DNA of 40,990 bases from Thiotrichales bacterium (GTDB lineage Bacteria; Pseudomonadota; Gammaproteobacteria; JAABTG01), in NCBI GenBank assembly GCA_011389995.1, contig JAABTG010000030.1:1-40990 (forward strand), read 5' to 3'. Positions 1-8,387 of the stretch are shown here, piece by piece. Within the stretch, counting starts at the first letter, position 1. Every line of letters begins with the position of its first letter. A program made the position numbers and the translations under genes. Under the pieces are notes generated by a model that made no database searches, had not been told where the DNA came from, and was given only the letters and a program-made list of their open reading frames with translations.

Positions 1-585
1 GCCCCGCACCTCGCCGTCGATGGAGATGTTGTTGTCATCATAGAAGGCGACGAGCTTGCCGAGGCCGAGGGTGCCCGCCAGGGAGCAGGCCTCGTGGGAG
101 ATGCCCTCCATCAGGCAGCCGTCCCCCAGGAACACGTAGGTATGGTGGTCCACGATGTCATGGCCGGGACGATTGAACTGGGCGGCCAGCACCTTCTCGG
201 CCAGGGCCATGCCGATGGCGTTGGAGATACCCTGACCGAGGGGGCCGGTGGTGGTCTCGACGCCGGGGGCGTAGCCGTATTCGGGGTGACCGGGGGTCTT
301 GGAGTGGAGCTGGCGGAAGTTCTGAAGCTCTTGGATGGGGAGGTCATAGCCCGTCAGGTGGAGCAGGGAGTAGACGAGCATGGAGCCGTGCCCGTTGGAC
401 AGGACGAAGCGGTCGCGGTCGGCCCACGAGGGGTTGGCCGGGTTGTGCTTCAGGTAGTCGTTCCACAGGACTTCGGCGATGTCAGCCATGCCCATGGGCG
501 CACCGGGATGGCCGGATTTGGCTTTCTGGACCGCATCCATACTGAGGGCGCGAATGGCGTTGGCTAGCTCTCGTCGGGAAGGCAT
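1..585 (-). CDS. tkt: transketolase, N-terminal part (runs off the window)
   Basis: Thiamine-diphosphate enzyme of the non-oxidative pentose phosphate pathway and Calvin cycle, moving two-carbon units between sugar phosphates in the cytoplasm. Reading the minus strand from the ATG at 585-583 gives 195 uninterrupted codons to the window edge. The protein begins [20 protein letters not shown] and then shows the family's substrate and cofactor signatures: [38 protein letters not shown], the [14 protein letters not shown] segment, and the diphosphate/metal motif [13 protein letters not shown] followed by [18 protein letters not shown] ribosome-binding site lies just upstream on the minus strand (591-598), which fixes the start. 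It is divergent from metK. The remaining roughly 470 residues lie outside the window. Family identity is very sure; whether it is the tktA or cbbT type cannot be told. Confidence 0.96.
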   Translation of the reverse strand, partial: MPSRRELANAIRALSMDAVQKAKSGHPGAPMGMADIAEVLWNDYLKHNPANPSWADRDRFVLSNGHGSMLVYSLLHLTGYDLPIQELQNFRQLHSKTPGHPEYGYAPGVETTTGPLGQGISNAIGMALAEKVLAAQFNRPGHDIVDHHTYVFLGDGCLMEGISHEACSLAGTLGLGKLVAFYDDNNISIDGEVRG

Positions 586-604
586 AGGGTTCTCCTCAAC
601 AGCG

Positions 605-619
605 TTTCGATTATCGAAA
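605..619. promoter_or_regulatory. 15-bp perfect palindrome in the transketolase leader
   Basis: TTTCGATTATCGAAA is a perfect inverted repeat around one central base, 20 bp upstream of the tkt start codon. Its position fits an operator for a dimeric repressor or activator, but I recognise no specific regulator. An additional 10-bp inverted repeat, GGATGATCCA at 630-639 and TGGATCATCC at 691-700, lies farther upstream and could form a larger hairpin. Confidence 0.35.
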
Positions 620-700
620 TGGTGTGGTGGGATGATCCAGAGGGTTCCGCCGGACGTAAAGGAAACGAGAACCGCCGGTCCATCCGGCATTGGATCATCC

Positions 701-960
701 ATTTAAACTCGGGTACAGGACAGGACGTTGCCGAGGTCTTCCCGCTCTAACCTCATCTCCTTGATTTACAAAGAAATACAAGCCCATCCTTGATCAGGAA
801 ACGCTGCATTCTCCATTAACCGCGAGACTACGGCAATAGCAACTCCTTATAGGGTCACAAATACCTTTTAAATTTCGCTGTATATAATGTCTGGCGGCGT
901 AGTCGCTCCGGCAAACGATGTCCAGGTTGTGTTAGTATCAATTGCTTCTAACTCGAACTA
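701..960. other. divergent intergenic region tkt/metK with a -10-like box
   Basis: This stretch between the divergent tkt and metK genes carries no convincing ORF. It is AT-richer than its surroundings, as expected for promoters. TATAAT at 883-888 is a perfect -10 hexamer on the plus strand, but the -35 region at the right distance (about 860-866) is poor. A transcript starting near 895 would give metK a leader of about 130 nt. No MetJ-box array was seen. Confidence 0.35.
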
Positions 961-961
961 A

Positions 962-999
962 TTCGGTCAGCGTCGTTCATCGACGCGTTAAAGGCCGAA
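962..999 (+). promoter_or_regulatory. structured RNA leader upstream of metK
   Basis: Two nested helices can form. The outer helix pairs TTCGGTC (962-968) with GGCCGAA (993-999), seven pairs including one G-U. The inner helix pairs GCGTCG (970-975) with CGACGC (981-986), six perfect pairs closing the loop TTCAT. The asymmetric internal loop is A on one side and GTTAAA on the other. The structure ends 14 nt before the Shine-Dalgarno AGGTGG (1013-1018). It is well placed to affect translation of metK, but it does not match a SAM riboswitch class I can recall confidently. Confidence 0.4.
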
Positions 1000-1026
1000 A
1001 AATCATAAACTTAGGTGGATAAGCAT

Positions 1027-2187
1027 ATGTCCAAGTCATATCTTTTTACTTCTGAATCCGTGTCCGAGGGCCATCCCGACAAGGTCGCCGACCAGATCTC
1101 GGATGCCGTACTCGATGCCCTCCTTACTCAGGATCCCAACAGCCGGGTGGCCGTGGAGACCATGATCAAGACCGGCGCCGTCATCGTCGGCGGCGAGGTT
1201 ACCACCGATGCATGGGTGGACCTGGATGATCTGGTGCGCGAGGTGGTCTGCGATATCGGTTATACCAGCTCCGACGTGGGCTTCGACGGCAGCACCTGCG
1301 CCGTCATGTCCCTGGTGGGCAAGCAGTCGGCCGACATCGCCATGGGCGTCGACCGTTCCAAACCCGAGGAGCAGGGCGCCGGCGATCAGGGCCTCATGTT
1401 CGGCTATGCCGACAGCGAGACCGACGTGCTCATGCCGGCCCCCATCACCTTCGCCCACCGCCTGGTGCAGCGCCAGTCCGAGATGCGCAAGTCCAGGGTG
1501 CTGCCGTGGCTGCGCCCGGACGCCAAGAGCCAGGTGACCTTCCGTTACGACAACGGCAAGGTGGCGGGCATCGATGCGGTGGTGTTGTCCACCCAGCATG
1601 ACCCGGACGTGGACCAGAAGCACCTGGTGGAGGCCGTGATGGAGACCATCATCGAGCCCGTGCTGCCCAAGGAGTGGCTGCACAAGGACACCAAGTACCA
1701 CATCAACCCCACCGGCAGCTTCGTCATCGGCGGCCCCGTGGGCGACTGCGGGCTCACCGGCCGCAAGATCATCGTGGACACCTACGGCGGCGCCGCCCGT
1801 CACGGCGGCGGTGCCTTTTCCGGCAAGGACCCCAGCAAGGTGGACCGCTCCGCGGCCTACGCGGCGCGCTACGTGGCCAAGAACATCGTCGCCGGTGGCC
1901 TGGCCGAGCGTTGCGAGATCCAGGTCTCCTACGCCATCGGCGTCGCCGAGCCCACCTCCATCGCGGTGGAGACCTTCGGTACCGGCAAAATCCCCGACGA
2001 CCGCATCGTGGCCCTGGTGCGCGAGCACTTCGACCTGCGGCCCTACGGCATCCTCAAGATGCTGGACGCCGTCCGGCCCATCTATCGCAAGACCGCGGCC
2101 TACGGCCACTTCGGACGCGAGGAACCGGAATTCACCTGGGAGAAGACCGACAAGGCCGAGGCCCTGCGGGCTGACGCCAAGCTGTGA
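1027..2187 (+). CDS. metK: S-adenosylmethionine synthetase MetK
   Basis: Makes S-adenosylmethionine from methionine and ATP, releasing phosphate and diphosphate; a cytoplasmic, usually tetrameric enzyme. The 386-residue product aligns along its length with E. coli MetK. It has the N-terminal [20 protein letters not shown] (ATP site), the catalytic-loop region [12 protein letters not shown], and the phosphate-binding segment [20 protein letters not shown]. The frame is open from a GTG at 1015, but that codon lies inside the Shine-Dalgarno AGGTGG (1013-1018), so the ATG at 1027, spaced 8 nt, is the better start. It heads a run of methyl-cycle genes (metK, ahcY, metF), all on the plus strand but separated by long intergenic regions, so they may be separate transcripts. 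A structured leader precedes it. Confidence 0.98.
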   Translation: MSKSYLFTSESVSEGHPDKVADQISDAVLDALLTQDPNSRVAVETMIKTGAVIVGGEVTTDAWVDLDDLVREVVCDIGYTSSDVGFDGSTCAVMSLVGKQSADIAMGVDRSKPEEQGAGDQGLMFGYADSETDVLMPAPITFAHRLVQRQSEMRKSRVLPWLRPDAKSQVTFRYDNGKVAGIDAVVLSTQHDPDVDQKHLVEAVMETIIEPVLPKEWLHKDTKYHINPTGSFVIGGPVGDCGLTGRKIIVDTYGGAARHGGGAFSGKDPSKVDRSAAYAARYVAKNIVAGGLAERCEIQVSYAIGVAEPTSIAVETFGTGKIPDDRIVALVREHFDLRPYGILKMLDAVRPIYRKTAAYGHFGREEPEFTWEKTDKAEALRADAKL

Positions 2188-2203
2188 GCCTGTGGCTCAC
2201 AGC
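2181..2203 (+). terminator. perfect hairpin over the metK stop codon (terminator-like)
   Basis: GCTGTGAGCC (2181-2190) and GGCTCACAGC (2194-2203) form a perfect 10-bp stem with the 3-nt loop TGT. The metK stop codon TGA (2185-2187) is inside the left arm. There is no T-run afterwards (ACATGAATTA), so it is not a canonical intrinsic terminator. It may stabilise the mRNA end or weakly terminate. Confidence 0.45.
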
Positions 2204-2205
2204 AC

Positions 2206-2335
2206 ATGAATTATGAATTGTGAATTTTGAATTTCCTGGTTGAGGCTCGCTGCGCTCGCTGTTCTTTTTAAATGAAAAGACAACGTGCGCGTAGCGCATG
2301 CATCAATCCAAAATTAAAAATTCAAAATTATTCCC
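2206..2335. repeat. AT-rich imperfect inverted repeat, MITE-like
   Basis: A strikingly AT-rich element in a GC-rich region. Its left end is ATGAATTATGAATTGTGAAT continuing with TTTGAATTT. Its right end, AAATTAAAAATTCAAAATTA then TTC, is roughly the reverse complement. The inner part holds GCTCGCTGCGCTCGC and GTGCGCGTAGCGCATGC palindromes. It has no coding capacity. It resembles small non-autonomous palindromic elements that settle between genes; the boundaries are approximate. It lies between metK and the riboswitch, so any ahcY promoter must lie within or beside it. Confidence 0.45.
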
Positions 2336-2343
2336 ATCTCCCG

Positions 2344-2424
2344 CCCGAGGAGCGCTGCAACAGGAGCCATTCCTGCCAGGCTCGGGTTACGGGGGACATA
2401 CTCACCCGTTTGAACTGCGCTCTT
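2344..2424 (+). promoter_or_regulatory. SAH riboswitch controlling ahcY
   Basis: The core matches the S-adenosylhomocysteine riboswitch class as I know it: CCCGAGGAGCGCTGCAAC at 2344-2361, then GCCAGGCTCGGG at 2375-2386, and a downstream TGCGCTC around 2416-2422. P1 pairs CCCGAG (2344-2349) with CTCGGG (2381-2386). The segment AGCGC (2351-2355) can pair with GCGCT (2417-2421) to make the class's pseudoknot helix. An internal hairpin, CAGGA with TCCTG, fills the P2 position. The ribosome-binding site AGGAGAA (2441-2447) is 17 nt beyond. Known members switch on ahcY when SAH accumulates, which fits exactly the gene found here. Confidence 0.93.
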
Positions 2425-2450
2425 CTTACTACACGTTAAGAGGAGAACCC

Positions 2451-3869
2451 ATGAACGCTCCAGACAAAGGATTTACAGATTTCAAGGTCGCCGATATCAG
2501 TCTCGCAGACTGGGGGCGCAAGGAGATGTCCATCGCCGAGACCGAGATGCCGGGCCTGATGGCCCTGCGGGAGAAGTACGGTCCGGAGAAGCCCCTGAAG
2601 GGCGCCAAGATCACCGGCTCCCTGCACATGACCATCCAGACGGCGGTGCTCATAGAGACCCTGATGGAACTCGGTGCCGAGATCCGCTGGGCCTCCTGCA
2701 ACATCTTCTCCACCCAGGACCATGCCGCGGCCGCCGTCGCCGCCGCCGGCATTCCCGTCTACGCCTGGAAGGGTGAGACCCTGGAGGAGTACTGGTGGTG
2801 CACCGAGCAGGCCCTCACCTGGCCGGGTGATGACGGCCCCAACATGATCCTCGACGATGGTGGCGACGCCACCCTGCTGGTGCACAAGGGCACCGAGTTC
2901 GAGAAGGTGGGTGTCGTGCCCGATGCCGCCGCCGACGATCCCGAGGAATGGCGGGTCATCGTTCAGACCCTCAAGGCCTCCCTCACCGCCGATCCCCAGA
3001 AGTGGACCCGCATCGGCAAGCAGGTGATGGGCGTCACCGAGGAGACCACCACCGGCGTGCACCGTCTGTACGAGATGTTCAAGAACGGCACCCTGCTGTT
3101 CCCCGCCATGAACGTCAACGACTCGGTGACCAAGTCCAAGTTTGATAACCTCTACGGCTGCCGCGAGTCCCTGGTGGACGGCATCAAGCGCGCCACCGAC
3201 GTCATGGTGGCGGGCAAGGTAGCCCTGGTGTGCGGCTACGGCGACGTGGGTAAGGGCTCCGCCCAGTCCCTGCGGGGCCTCGGCGCCAACGTGTGGATCA
3301 CGGAGATCGACCCCATCTGCGCCCTCCAGGCGGCGATGGAGGGCTACCGCGTGGTCACCATCGAAGACGCCCTGCCGGTGGCCGATATCTACGTCACCAC
3401 CACCGGCAACAAGGACATCATCACCTACGATCACATGGCCAACATGAAAGACCAGGCCATCGTCTGCAATATCGGCCACTTCGACAACGAGATCCAGGTG
3501 GAGCGCCTCAAGCAGCACGAGTGGATCAACATCAAGCCCCAGGTGGATCAGATCGTGTTCCCCGACGGCCGCCGCATCACCCTCCTCGCCGAGGGCCGCC
3601 TGGTGAACCTGGGGTGCGCCACCGGCCACCCGAGCTTCGTGATGTCCAATTCCTTCACCAATCAGGTGCTGGCTCAGATCGAGTTCTTCACCAAGACCGA
3701 TGAGTATCCGGTGGGGGTCTACATCCTGCCCAAGCATCTGGACGAAGAGGTGGCACGCCTGCACCTGGAAAAGATCGGTGTCCGTCTGACCACCCTGACC
3801 CAGGACCAGGCCGACTACATCGGCGTACCCGTGTCGGGTCCCTATAAGTCCGACCACTACCGCTACTGA
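2451..3869 (+). CDS. ahcY: adenosylhomocysteinase AhcY
   Basis: NAD-dependent enzyme that splits S-adenosylhomocysteine into adenosine and homocysteine, removing the product that inhibits methyltransferases. The 472-residue protein starts [20 protein letters not shown]. It contains the substrate region [32 protein letters not shown], the long insert typical of bacterial and plant-type enzymes, the NAD-binding Rossmann glycine motif [19 protein letters not shown], and the C-terminal KSDHYRY that reaches the neighbouring subunit's cofactor. The frame is open from 2298, but that would run through the riboswitch. The ATG at 2451, with AGGAGAA 3 nt before it, is clearly the start. It is controlled by the upstream SAH riboswitch. 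It works with metK and metF in the methyl cycle. Confidence 0.98.
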   Translation: MNAPDKGFTDFKVADISLADWGRKEMSIAETEMPGLMALREKYGPEKPLKGAKITGSLHMTIQTAVLIETLMELGAEIRWASCNIFSTQDHAAAAVAAAGIPVYAWKGETLEEYWWCTEQALTWPGDDGPNMILDDGGDATLLVHKGTEFEKVGVVPDAAADDPEEWRVIVQTLKASLTADPQKWTRIGKQVMGVTEETTTGVHRLYEMFKNGTLLFPAMNVNDSVTKSKFDNLYGCRESLVDGIKRATDVMVAGKVALVCGYGDVGKGSAQSLRGLGANVWITEIDPICALQAAMEGYRVVTIEDALPVADIYVTTTGNKDIITYDHMANMKDQAIVCNIGHFDNEIQVERLKQHEWINIKPQVDQIVFPDGRRITLLAEGRLVNLGCATGHPSFVMSNSFTNQVLAQIEFFTKTDEYPVGVYILPKHLDEEVARLHLEKIGVRLTTLTQDQADYIGVPVSGPYKSDHYRY

Positions 3870-3932
3870 CGTTCATGGGGCGAGTCGTGCCGCACCCCTG
3901 AGGTGAAAGGTCGCCTCGCCCCGCAACGTTTT
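3869..3932 (+). terminator. candidate terminator after ahcY
   Basis: GGGGCGAG (3877-3884) pairs perfectly with CTCGCCCC (3915-3922), and the outer ACGTT (3869-3873) pairs with AACGT (3925-3929). The structure is followed by a short T-run (3929-3932). The loop is long, about 30 nt, so this is a moderate rather than textbook terminator. Confidence 0.45.
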
Positions 3933-4238
3933 CTCACGCCAACCCTCTATGCCGGGCATCCAGCCCTTCACTCCTTCGGAGCCGCGCTGCGGCGTGCAAA
4001 ATCGCTTCCGGCGATTCTGTGTTTCCGGGCATCCTGCCCTCCACCCCTTCGGGGCCGCGCTGTGCGCCGCTCCCGGCGGGTGGGTCCTGGAGGGAGAGGG
4101 GAAGAAGTGTGCCTGCGGCACGTCATTCACTTAAATGAGGTCGCAGGGTAGCGGCCGGCGGCCCCGGCGGGAGGTGCCCATGGGGCACCCCCCCGTCCTT
4201 CGGGACGCCACCGGCCGTTGTCCCCTGCGAGATATCCT
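3933..4238. repeat. ahcY-metF intergenic region with a degenerate 73-bp-spaced direct repeat
   Basis: No gene is supported here. Two related units, CCGGGCATCCAGCCCTTCAC at 3952 and CCGGGCATCCTGCCCTCCAC at 4025, each continue with a CCTTCGG-AGCCGCGCTG type sequence, giving about 40 bp of homology with a 73-bp offset. Nearer metF, the region 4155-4215 is rich in GC hairpins such as GGTGCCCATGGGGCACC. This looks like an intergenic dispersed-repeat region rather than a regulatory leader. Confidence 0.45.
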
Positions 4239-5075
4239 ATGAGAAAATTGAACAATCTGAGCTTCGAGCTCTTTCCGCCCAAGACGGAGCAGGGCATGGA
4301 GAACATGCAGGCCGCGGTGGCCGACCTTGCCACCGCCGGGCCCGACTACTTCTCTGTCACCTTCGGTGCCGGCGGCTCCACCCGGGACCGCACCTTCGCC
4401 ACCGTGGACTGGCTCAAGGGCGAGGGCATAGACGCCGCGCCTCACATCTCGTGCATCGGCGCCAGCCGCGAGGAGATGGCGGCCCTGCTGGCCCGCTACC
4501 GCGAAAAGGGTGTCAAGCGCCTGGTGGCCCTGCGGGGCGACCTGCCTTCGGGTGCCGGCTCCAGTGCCCTGGGTGACTTCCACTACGCCAACGAGCTGGT
4601 TTCCTACATCCGCGAGGACAGCGGCGACCATTTTCAGCTGGAGGTGGCGGCCTATCCCGAGGTGCATCCCCAGGCCAGAAACGCCAGGGCCGATCTGGAG
4701 AACTTCAAGCGCAAGGTGGACGCCGGCGCCGATGGGGCCATTACCCAGTACTTCTTCAATGCCGAGGCCTATTTCCGTTTCGTGAAGGAGTGTCAGGGGC
4801 TCGGCATGGAGATACCCATCATCCCCGGCATCATGCCCGTCACCAACTACTCCCAGCTCGCCCGTTTCTCCGACGCCTGTGGCGCCGACATCCCCCGCTG
4901 GATGCGCAAGCGCCTGGAGGGTTTCGGAGACGACCTGGAGTCCATCCGCGCCTTCGGCGAGGAGGTGGTGACGCGACTGTGCCAGGAACTGGTGGATGGC
5001 GGCGCGCCGGGACTGCACTTCTACACCATGAATCGCGCCCCGGCGACACTGAAGGTGCTTGGCAACCTGACGTAA
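4239..5075 (+). CDS. metF: 5,10-methylenetetrahydrofolate reductase MetF
   Basis: Flavoprotein that reduces methylene-tetrahydrofolate to methyl-tetrahydrofolate, the methyl donor for remaking methionine from the homocysteine released by AhcY. The 278-residue protein begins MRKLNNLSFELFPPKTEQGM. It shows the family's SFEfFPP start (with the catalytic Glu), SVTFGAGGSTRDRT, HISCIGAS, the folate and FAD-site segment RLVALRGDLPSG, AAYPEVHPQA, KRKVDAGADGAITQYFF, and HFYTMNRA near the C terminus. The frame extends to a TTG at 4218, but the ATG at 4239 fits the family's length. There is only a weak ribosome-binding site (GAGA). Its place behind ahcY and metK supports a methyl-cycle cluster. Confidence 0.96.
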   Translation: MRKLNNLSFELFPPKTEQGMENMQAAVADLATAGPDYFSVTFGAGGSTRDRTFATVDWLKGEGIDAAPHISCIGASREEMAALLARYREKGVKRLVALRGDLPSGAGSSALGDFHYANELVSYIREDSGDHFQLEVAAYPEVHPQARNARADLENFKRKVDAGADGAITQYFFNAEAYFRFVKECQGLGMEIPIIPGIMPVTNYSQLARFSDACGADIPRWMRKRLEGFGDDLESIRAFGEEVVTRLCQELVDGGAPGLHFYTMNRAPATLKVLGNLT

Positions 5076-5098
5076 TAACAGCAGCTTAAGATGATTAG

Positions 5099-5128
5099 CT
5101 GACATAATTTCGAACAAATTGCTAGACT
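5099..5128 (+). promoter_or_regulatory. candidate sigma-70 promoter before the response regulator
   Basis: CTGACA (5099-5104) and TAGACT (5123-5128) are separated by 18 bp, matching 5 of 6 and 4 of 6 consensus bases. They lie in the AT-richer gap after metF, 37 bp before the first possible start codon of the regulator. This is a plausible promoter for the whole pilus unit; the evidence is motif only. Confidence 0.35.
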
Positions 5129-5164
5129 GAGATCGATTATGGGCACGGCAATCGATCCAGTGGG

Positions 5165-6634
5165 GTGGGCAGGGCGGTACGGAGCGCAGGGCCGGTGAGC
5201 GGGGCCCCCACCAGGGATGGCGGTGCCCGCCCCGCGCTGTTACTGGTGGACGACGATCCCCTCATCGTCGATTCTCTGCAGTTCGTCCTCGACGAGGACT
5301 ACACGGTAACCACCGCCCGTTCGCGGGGAGAGGCCAGGTCCGTCCTCCAGGGCGCTCGCCTGATGCCCGCCCTGGCCCTGGTAGACCTCGGCCTGCCCCC
5401 CGACACCCATGTGCCCGATGAGGGCTTCCTGCTCATCCAGGAGCTGCTGGCCTTCAACCCGCGGGTGAAGATCCTGGTGCTGTCCGGGCAGAGCGCCCGC
5501 GCCAACATCCAGCATGCCCTGACCCTGGGGGCGGTGGATTTCATTCCCAAACCCACGGACACGGAGCTGCTCAAGGCCCGGCTGGCCCATCAGCTGATGA
5601 TCCTGGAAGCCGAGAGCGACGCCGCCGAGGCCCAGCCGGACGCCTGCAACATCCTCGGTGACAGCCCCCCCATCCGCACCCTGTGCGAGCAGATAGACCA
5701 GTTCGCCGATACCCCCTTCCCTGTCCTGGTGGAGGGGGAGTCGGGGGTCGGCAAGGAGCTGGTGGCCGAGTGTCTCCACCGCCTCAGCCGGCGCGCCGGC
5801 GAGCCCTCCCTCACCATCAACTGTGCCGCCATCGCCGCCGAGTTGCTGGAGGCCCAACTCTTCGGCCACGCCAAGGGCGCCTATACCGGGGCCGCCACCG
5901 CCAAGGCCGGCTTCTTCGAGGATGCCGGCCGTGGTACCTTGTTTCTGGACGAGATCGGCGATTTTCCCCTCGATCTCCAGCCCAAGCTGTTACGGGTACT
6001 GGAGAACGGCGAGTACTACCGGGTGGGGGAGACGCGCCCCCGCACCGCCCAGGCCCGTATCGTGGCCGCCACCAACCGTGATTTGCGGGAGCAGGTGCGG
6101 GCGGGGCATTTCCGTGAGGACCTGTACCACCGGTTGAGCGTGCTCACCATCCGCGTGCCGCCGCTGCGGGAGCGGGGCGACGACCCCCTGCTGCTGCTGG
6201 AGCGGTTCCGCGGCCTCTACAGCCGGGGTACCGCCCCCTTCCGGTTGACGGAGCAGGCCGCGCGGCGCCTCGCCGCCTACGGCTTCCCCGGCAACGTGCG
6301 GGAGTTGCGCAACATCGTCATCCGCCTGAGTGCCAAGCACGCCGGACAGGAGGTGGACGAAACCGCCCTGGCCACGGAACTGGAGATCGGCGTGGTGGCC
6401 CGCGTGGCGAGCGCGGAAGGGACCGATGAGGCGGTGCAGCTCGAACTGGTGAAACAGGGATTCCGCCTGGACGAGGTGCTGGGCCGCTGGGAGCAGCGAT
6501 ATATCCGTACCGCCCTGGAGCTCACGGGAGGTAACCTCAGCCAGGCCGCCCGCATGCTGGGGGTGAACCGCACCACCCTCTACAGCCGGCTTCAGCGGCT
6601 GGGGCTGGATGCCGATGCCTCCTCCCGCCATTGA
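5165..6634 (+). CDS. sigma-54-dependent response regulator, PrsR-like
   Basis: Two-component regulator that activates RpoN promoters. Counting from the GTG at 5165 (489 aa), the receiver domain holds the acidic residues D29-D31, the phospho-acceptor D74 in LVDLGLPPD, S108 and K129. The GLPPD...DEGF run is typical of the PEP-CTERM-box regulator (PrsR) family as I know it. The AAA+ domain has Walker A GESGVGKE (191-198), the sigma-54 contact loop GAYTGA (238-243, a working variant of GAFTGA) and Walker B TLFLDEIGD. A Fis-type helix-turn-helix ends the protein (NLSQAARMLGVNRTTLYSRL). A GTG at 5195 is an equally possible start. It directly precedes the pilus genes. A likely partner kinase lies at 23469-25202. 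Family sure, PrsR subtype probable. Confidence 0.9.
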   Translation: MGRAVRSAGPVSGAPTRDGGARPALLLVDDDPLIVDSLQFVLDEDYTVTTARSRGEARSVLQGARLMPALALVDLGLPPDTHVPDEGFLLIQELLAFNPRVKILVLSGQSARANIQHALTLGAVDFIPKPTDTELLKARLAHQLMILEAESDAAEAQPDACNILGDSPPIRTLCEQIDQFADTPFPVLVEGESGVGKELVAECLHRLSRRAGEPSLTINCAAIAAELLEAQLFGHAKGAYTGAATAKAGFFEDAGRGTLFLDEIGDFPLDLQPKLLRVLENGEYYRVGETRPRTAQARIVAATNRDLREQVRAGHFREDLYHRLSVLTIRVPPLRERGDDPLLLLERFRGLYSRGTAPFRLTEQAARRLAAYGFPGNVRELRNIVIRLSAKHAGQEVDETALATELEIGVVARVASAEGTDEAVQLELVKQGFRLDEVLGRWEQRYIRTALELTGGNLSQAARMLGVNRTTLYSRLQRLGLDADASSRH

Positions 6635-6711
6635 CCGCAGCACCACCATCGACGTGAGAGACGTGCCCCCGGCCCTCTGCCTTGCCCTCGACCCATGAAC
6701 CCCAGGCCCCC

Positions 6712-8376
6712 ATGTACTACGAACACTTCGGACTGACCGAGCCCCCATTCCGCATTACCCCGGATACCCGCTGGTTCTTCAGCGGTGGCAACCGCGGCGC
6801 CATTCTCGATGCCCTGGCCTTCGCCATCACCAACGGCGAGGGCATCGTCAAGGTGGTGGGGGAGGTGGGCAGCGGCAAGACCATGCTGTGTCGCATGCTG
6901 GAGGTGCGGCTGCCCGCGGGCGTGGAGGTGGTGTATCTGGCCAACCCCAACCTGTCCCCCGACAACATCCTCCATGCCATCGCCTTCGAGTTGGACCTCG
7001 GCCTCGCCGAGGACGCCTCCCGGCTTCAGGTGATGCAGGTGCTGCAGCGCTATCTGCTGGAGCGCCACGGCGCCGGCAGCCAGGTGGTGGTGTTCGTGGA
7101 GGAGGCCCAGAGCATGCCCATCGAGACCCTGGAGGAGATCCGGCTGCTCAGCAACCTGGAGACCCAGCGCCACAAGCTCCTGCAACTGGTGCTGTTCGGC
7201 CAGCCGGAACTCGAACCCAACCTGTCGGCACCCCACATCCGCCAGCTGCGGGAGCGCATCACCCACAGCTTCGAGCTCCCGGCCTTCAGCCGCGACGAGA
7301 TCGGCCAGTACCTCGATTTCCGCATGCGCGCCGCCGGCTACCGCGGCCCGGCGGTGTTCACACCGGCGGCGGTGCGGGCCATCGAGCGGGCCTCCAAGGG
7401 CCTCATCCGGCGTGTCAACATCCTGGCGGACAAGTCCCTCCTCGCCGCCTACGCCGCGGGCACCCACCAGGTGACGCCCGCCCTCGTCCGGGTGGCGGTG
7501 AATGACAGCGAATTCGGCCCCCGGCGCTCCTGGCACCGGCCCCTGGCCTGGGTCAGCATCACCACCGGTCTGGCGATACTGGCCACCACCGCCTACCTGT
7601 GGCTGACCCGGCCCCAGTGGCCGGGCGCGCCGCCCCCCGCCACCGCCGCGGCGCCGCAGCCGCCCTCGGTGTCCCCCCCGAACCGCCCCGCCGTCGCGCC
7701 CCAGGCGCCGGCCGCCCCCGCGCCGCCCGCGACGCCGGCCGTCCCCGCGGCCCCGGCAGAGGAACCCCCTCCCCGGGCATCGACATCGTCCCCGGACCCG
7801 CAGGCGCCGCCACGGCCGCGGGACAACGCCCCTGCGCAGGAAACCGCCGCCGCTCCGGTGGTAGTGCCCTCTGCGCCTGAAGCGCCGCCGGCGGCGCTTC
7901 AGGCACCCCATGAACAGGCCGTCGCCCCCGAAGACGGCGCGGGTCAGGCCGCCGCGGCCCCGGACCCCGTACCGGCCCCCGGCGAAATGGTCACCGCGCC
8001 CGCCGTGGCGGCGGGTGACCCATACCTGGAGGGGCGGCTGGCGGCCACCCGGGAATGGCTGGAAGAGGCCGACCCCGCCCACTTCAGTATCCAGCTCATG
8101 CTCGTGAGCACGCGACGGGCCGCCGAACTCGACCGCCGCCTGCGGGACGCCGGGCTCGGCCATCGCCTCGAGGACATCTACGTCTATCGGGCCCTGGTGA
8201 ACGGCGCCGATGTGGTCGGGGTACTGCTCGGGGATTACGCCCGTTACGCCGCCGCCCGCCAGGACCTGGCGGCACTGCCGACGTCCATGAAGCGGGCCCG
8301 GCCCTTCATCCGCAACGTGCGGGACATCCGCGCCGGCCGGGTGCGGCGGGTCGAGCCGGCGAGCGAGCAGGGGTGA
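6712..8376 (+). CDS. mshM: MshM-like AAA ATPase with C-terminal SPOR-like domain
   Basis: ExeA/MshM-type ATPase expected to help place or assemble the pilus secretin in the cell wall. From the ATG at 6712 it has 554 residues: MYYEHFGLTEPPFRITPDTR, Walker A GEVGSGKT, Walker B VVVFVEEAQ, then LRERITHSFELPAFSRDE. A membrane segment lies at about 275-298 and a proline/alanine-rich linker at about 300-435. The C-terminal 100 residues (FSIQLMLVSTRRAAELDRRL, then YVYRALVNG and VLLGDYARYAAARQDLAALP) resemble a SPOR peptidoglycan-binding domain. Vibrio MshM is roughly half this length, so the tail is notable; DamX-like proteins share the ATPase plus SPOR layout. An in-frame TTG at 6682 is a less likely start. 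The gene lies 77 bp after the regulator and before mshL. Confidence 0.85.
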   Translation: MYYEHFGLTEPPFRITPDTRWFFSGGNRGAILDALAFAITNGEGIVKVVGEVGSGKTMLCRMLEVRLPAGVEVVYLANPNLSPDNILHAIAFELDLGLAEDASRLQVMQVLQRYLLERHGAGSQVVVFVEEAQSMPIETLEEIRLLSNLETQRHKLLQLVLFGQPELEPNLSAPHIRQLRERITHSFELPAFSRDEIGQYLDFRMRAAGYRGPAVFTPAAVRAIERASKGLIRRVNILADKSLLAAYAAGTHQVTPALVRVAVNDSEFGPRRSWHRPLAWVSITTGLAILATTAYLWLTRPQWPGAPPPATAAAPQPPSVSPPNRPAVAPQAPAAPAPPATPAVPAAPAEEPPPRASTSSPDPQAPPRPRDNAPAQETAAAPVVVPSAPEAPPAALQAPHEQAVAPEDGAGQAAAAPDPVPAPGEMVTAPAVAAGDPYLEGRLAATREWLEEADPAHFSIQLMLVSTRRAAELDRRLRDAGLGHRLEDIYVYRALVNGADVVGVLLGDYARYAAARQDLAALPTSMKRARPFIRNVRDIRAGRVRRVEPASEQG

Positions 8377-8387
8377 GCCGGGACCCC

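Noticed and set aside
701..960. MetJ-type operator before metK
   Set aside because: No tandem AGACGTCT-like boxes were seen.
2298..2450. Upstream extension of the ahcY reading frame from 2298
   Set aside because: It would translate through the SAH riboswitch and an AT-rich element; the ATG at 2451 has a strong ribosome-binding site and matches the family start.
2436..3857. 473-codon open frame on the strand opposite ahcY
   Set aside because: It lies entirely antisense to a certain gene, gives a low-complexity His/Gly/Val-rich product, and is a by-product of high GC content.
3945..4130. Short ORFs in the ahcY-metF gap
   Set aside because: Overlapping frames on both strands are all open because of GC-rich repeat sequence; no start site or family resemblance.
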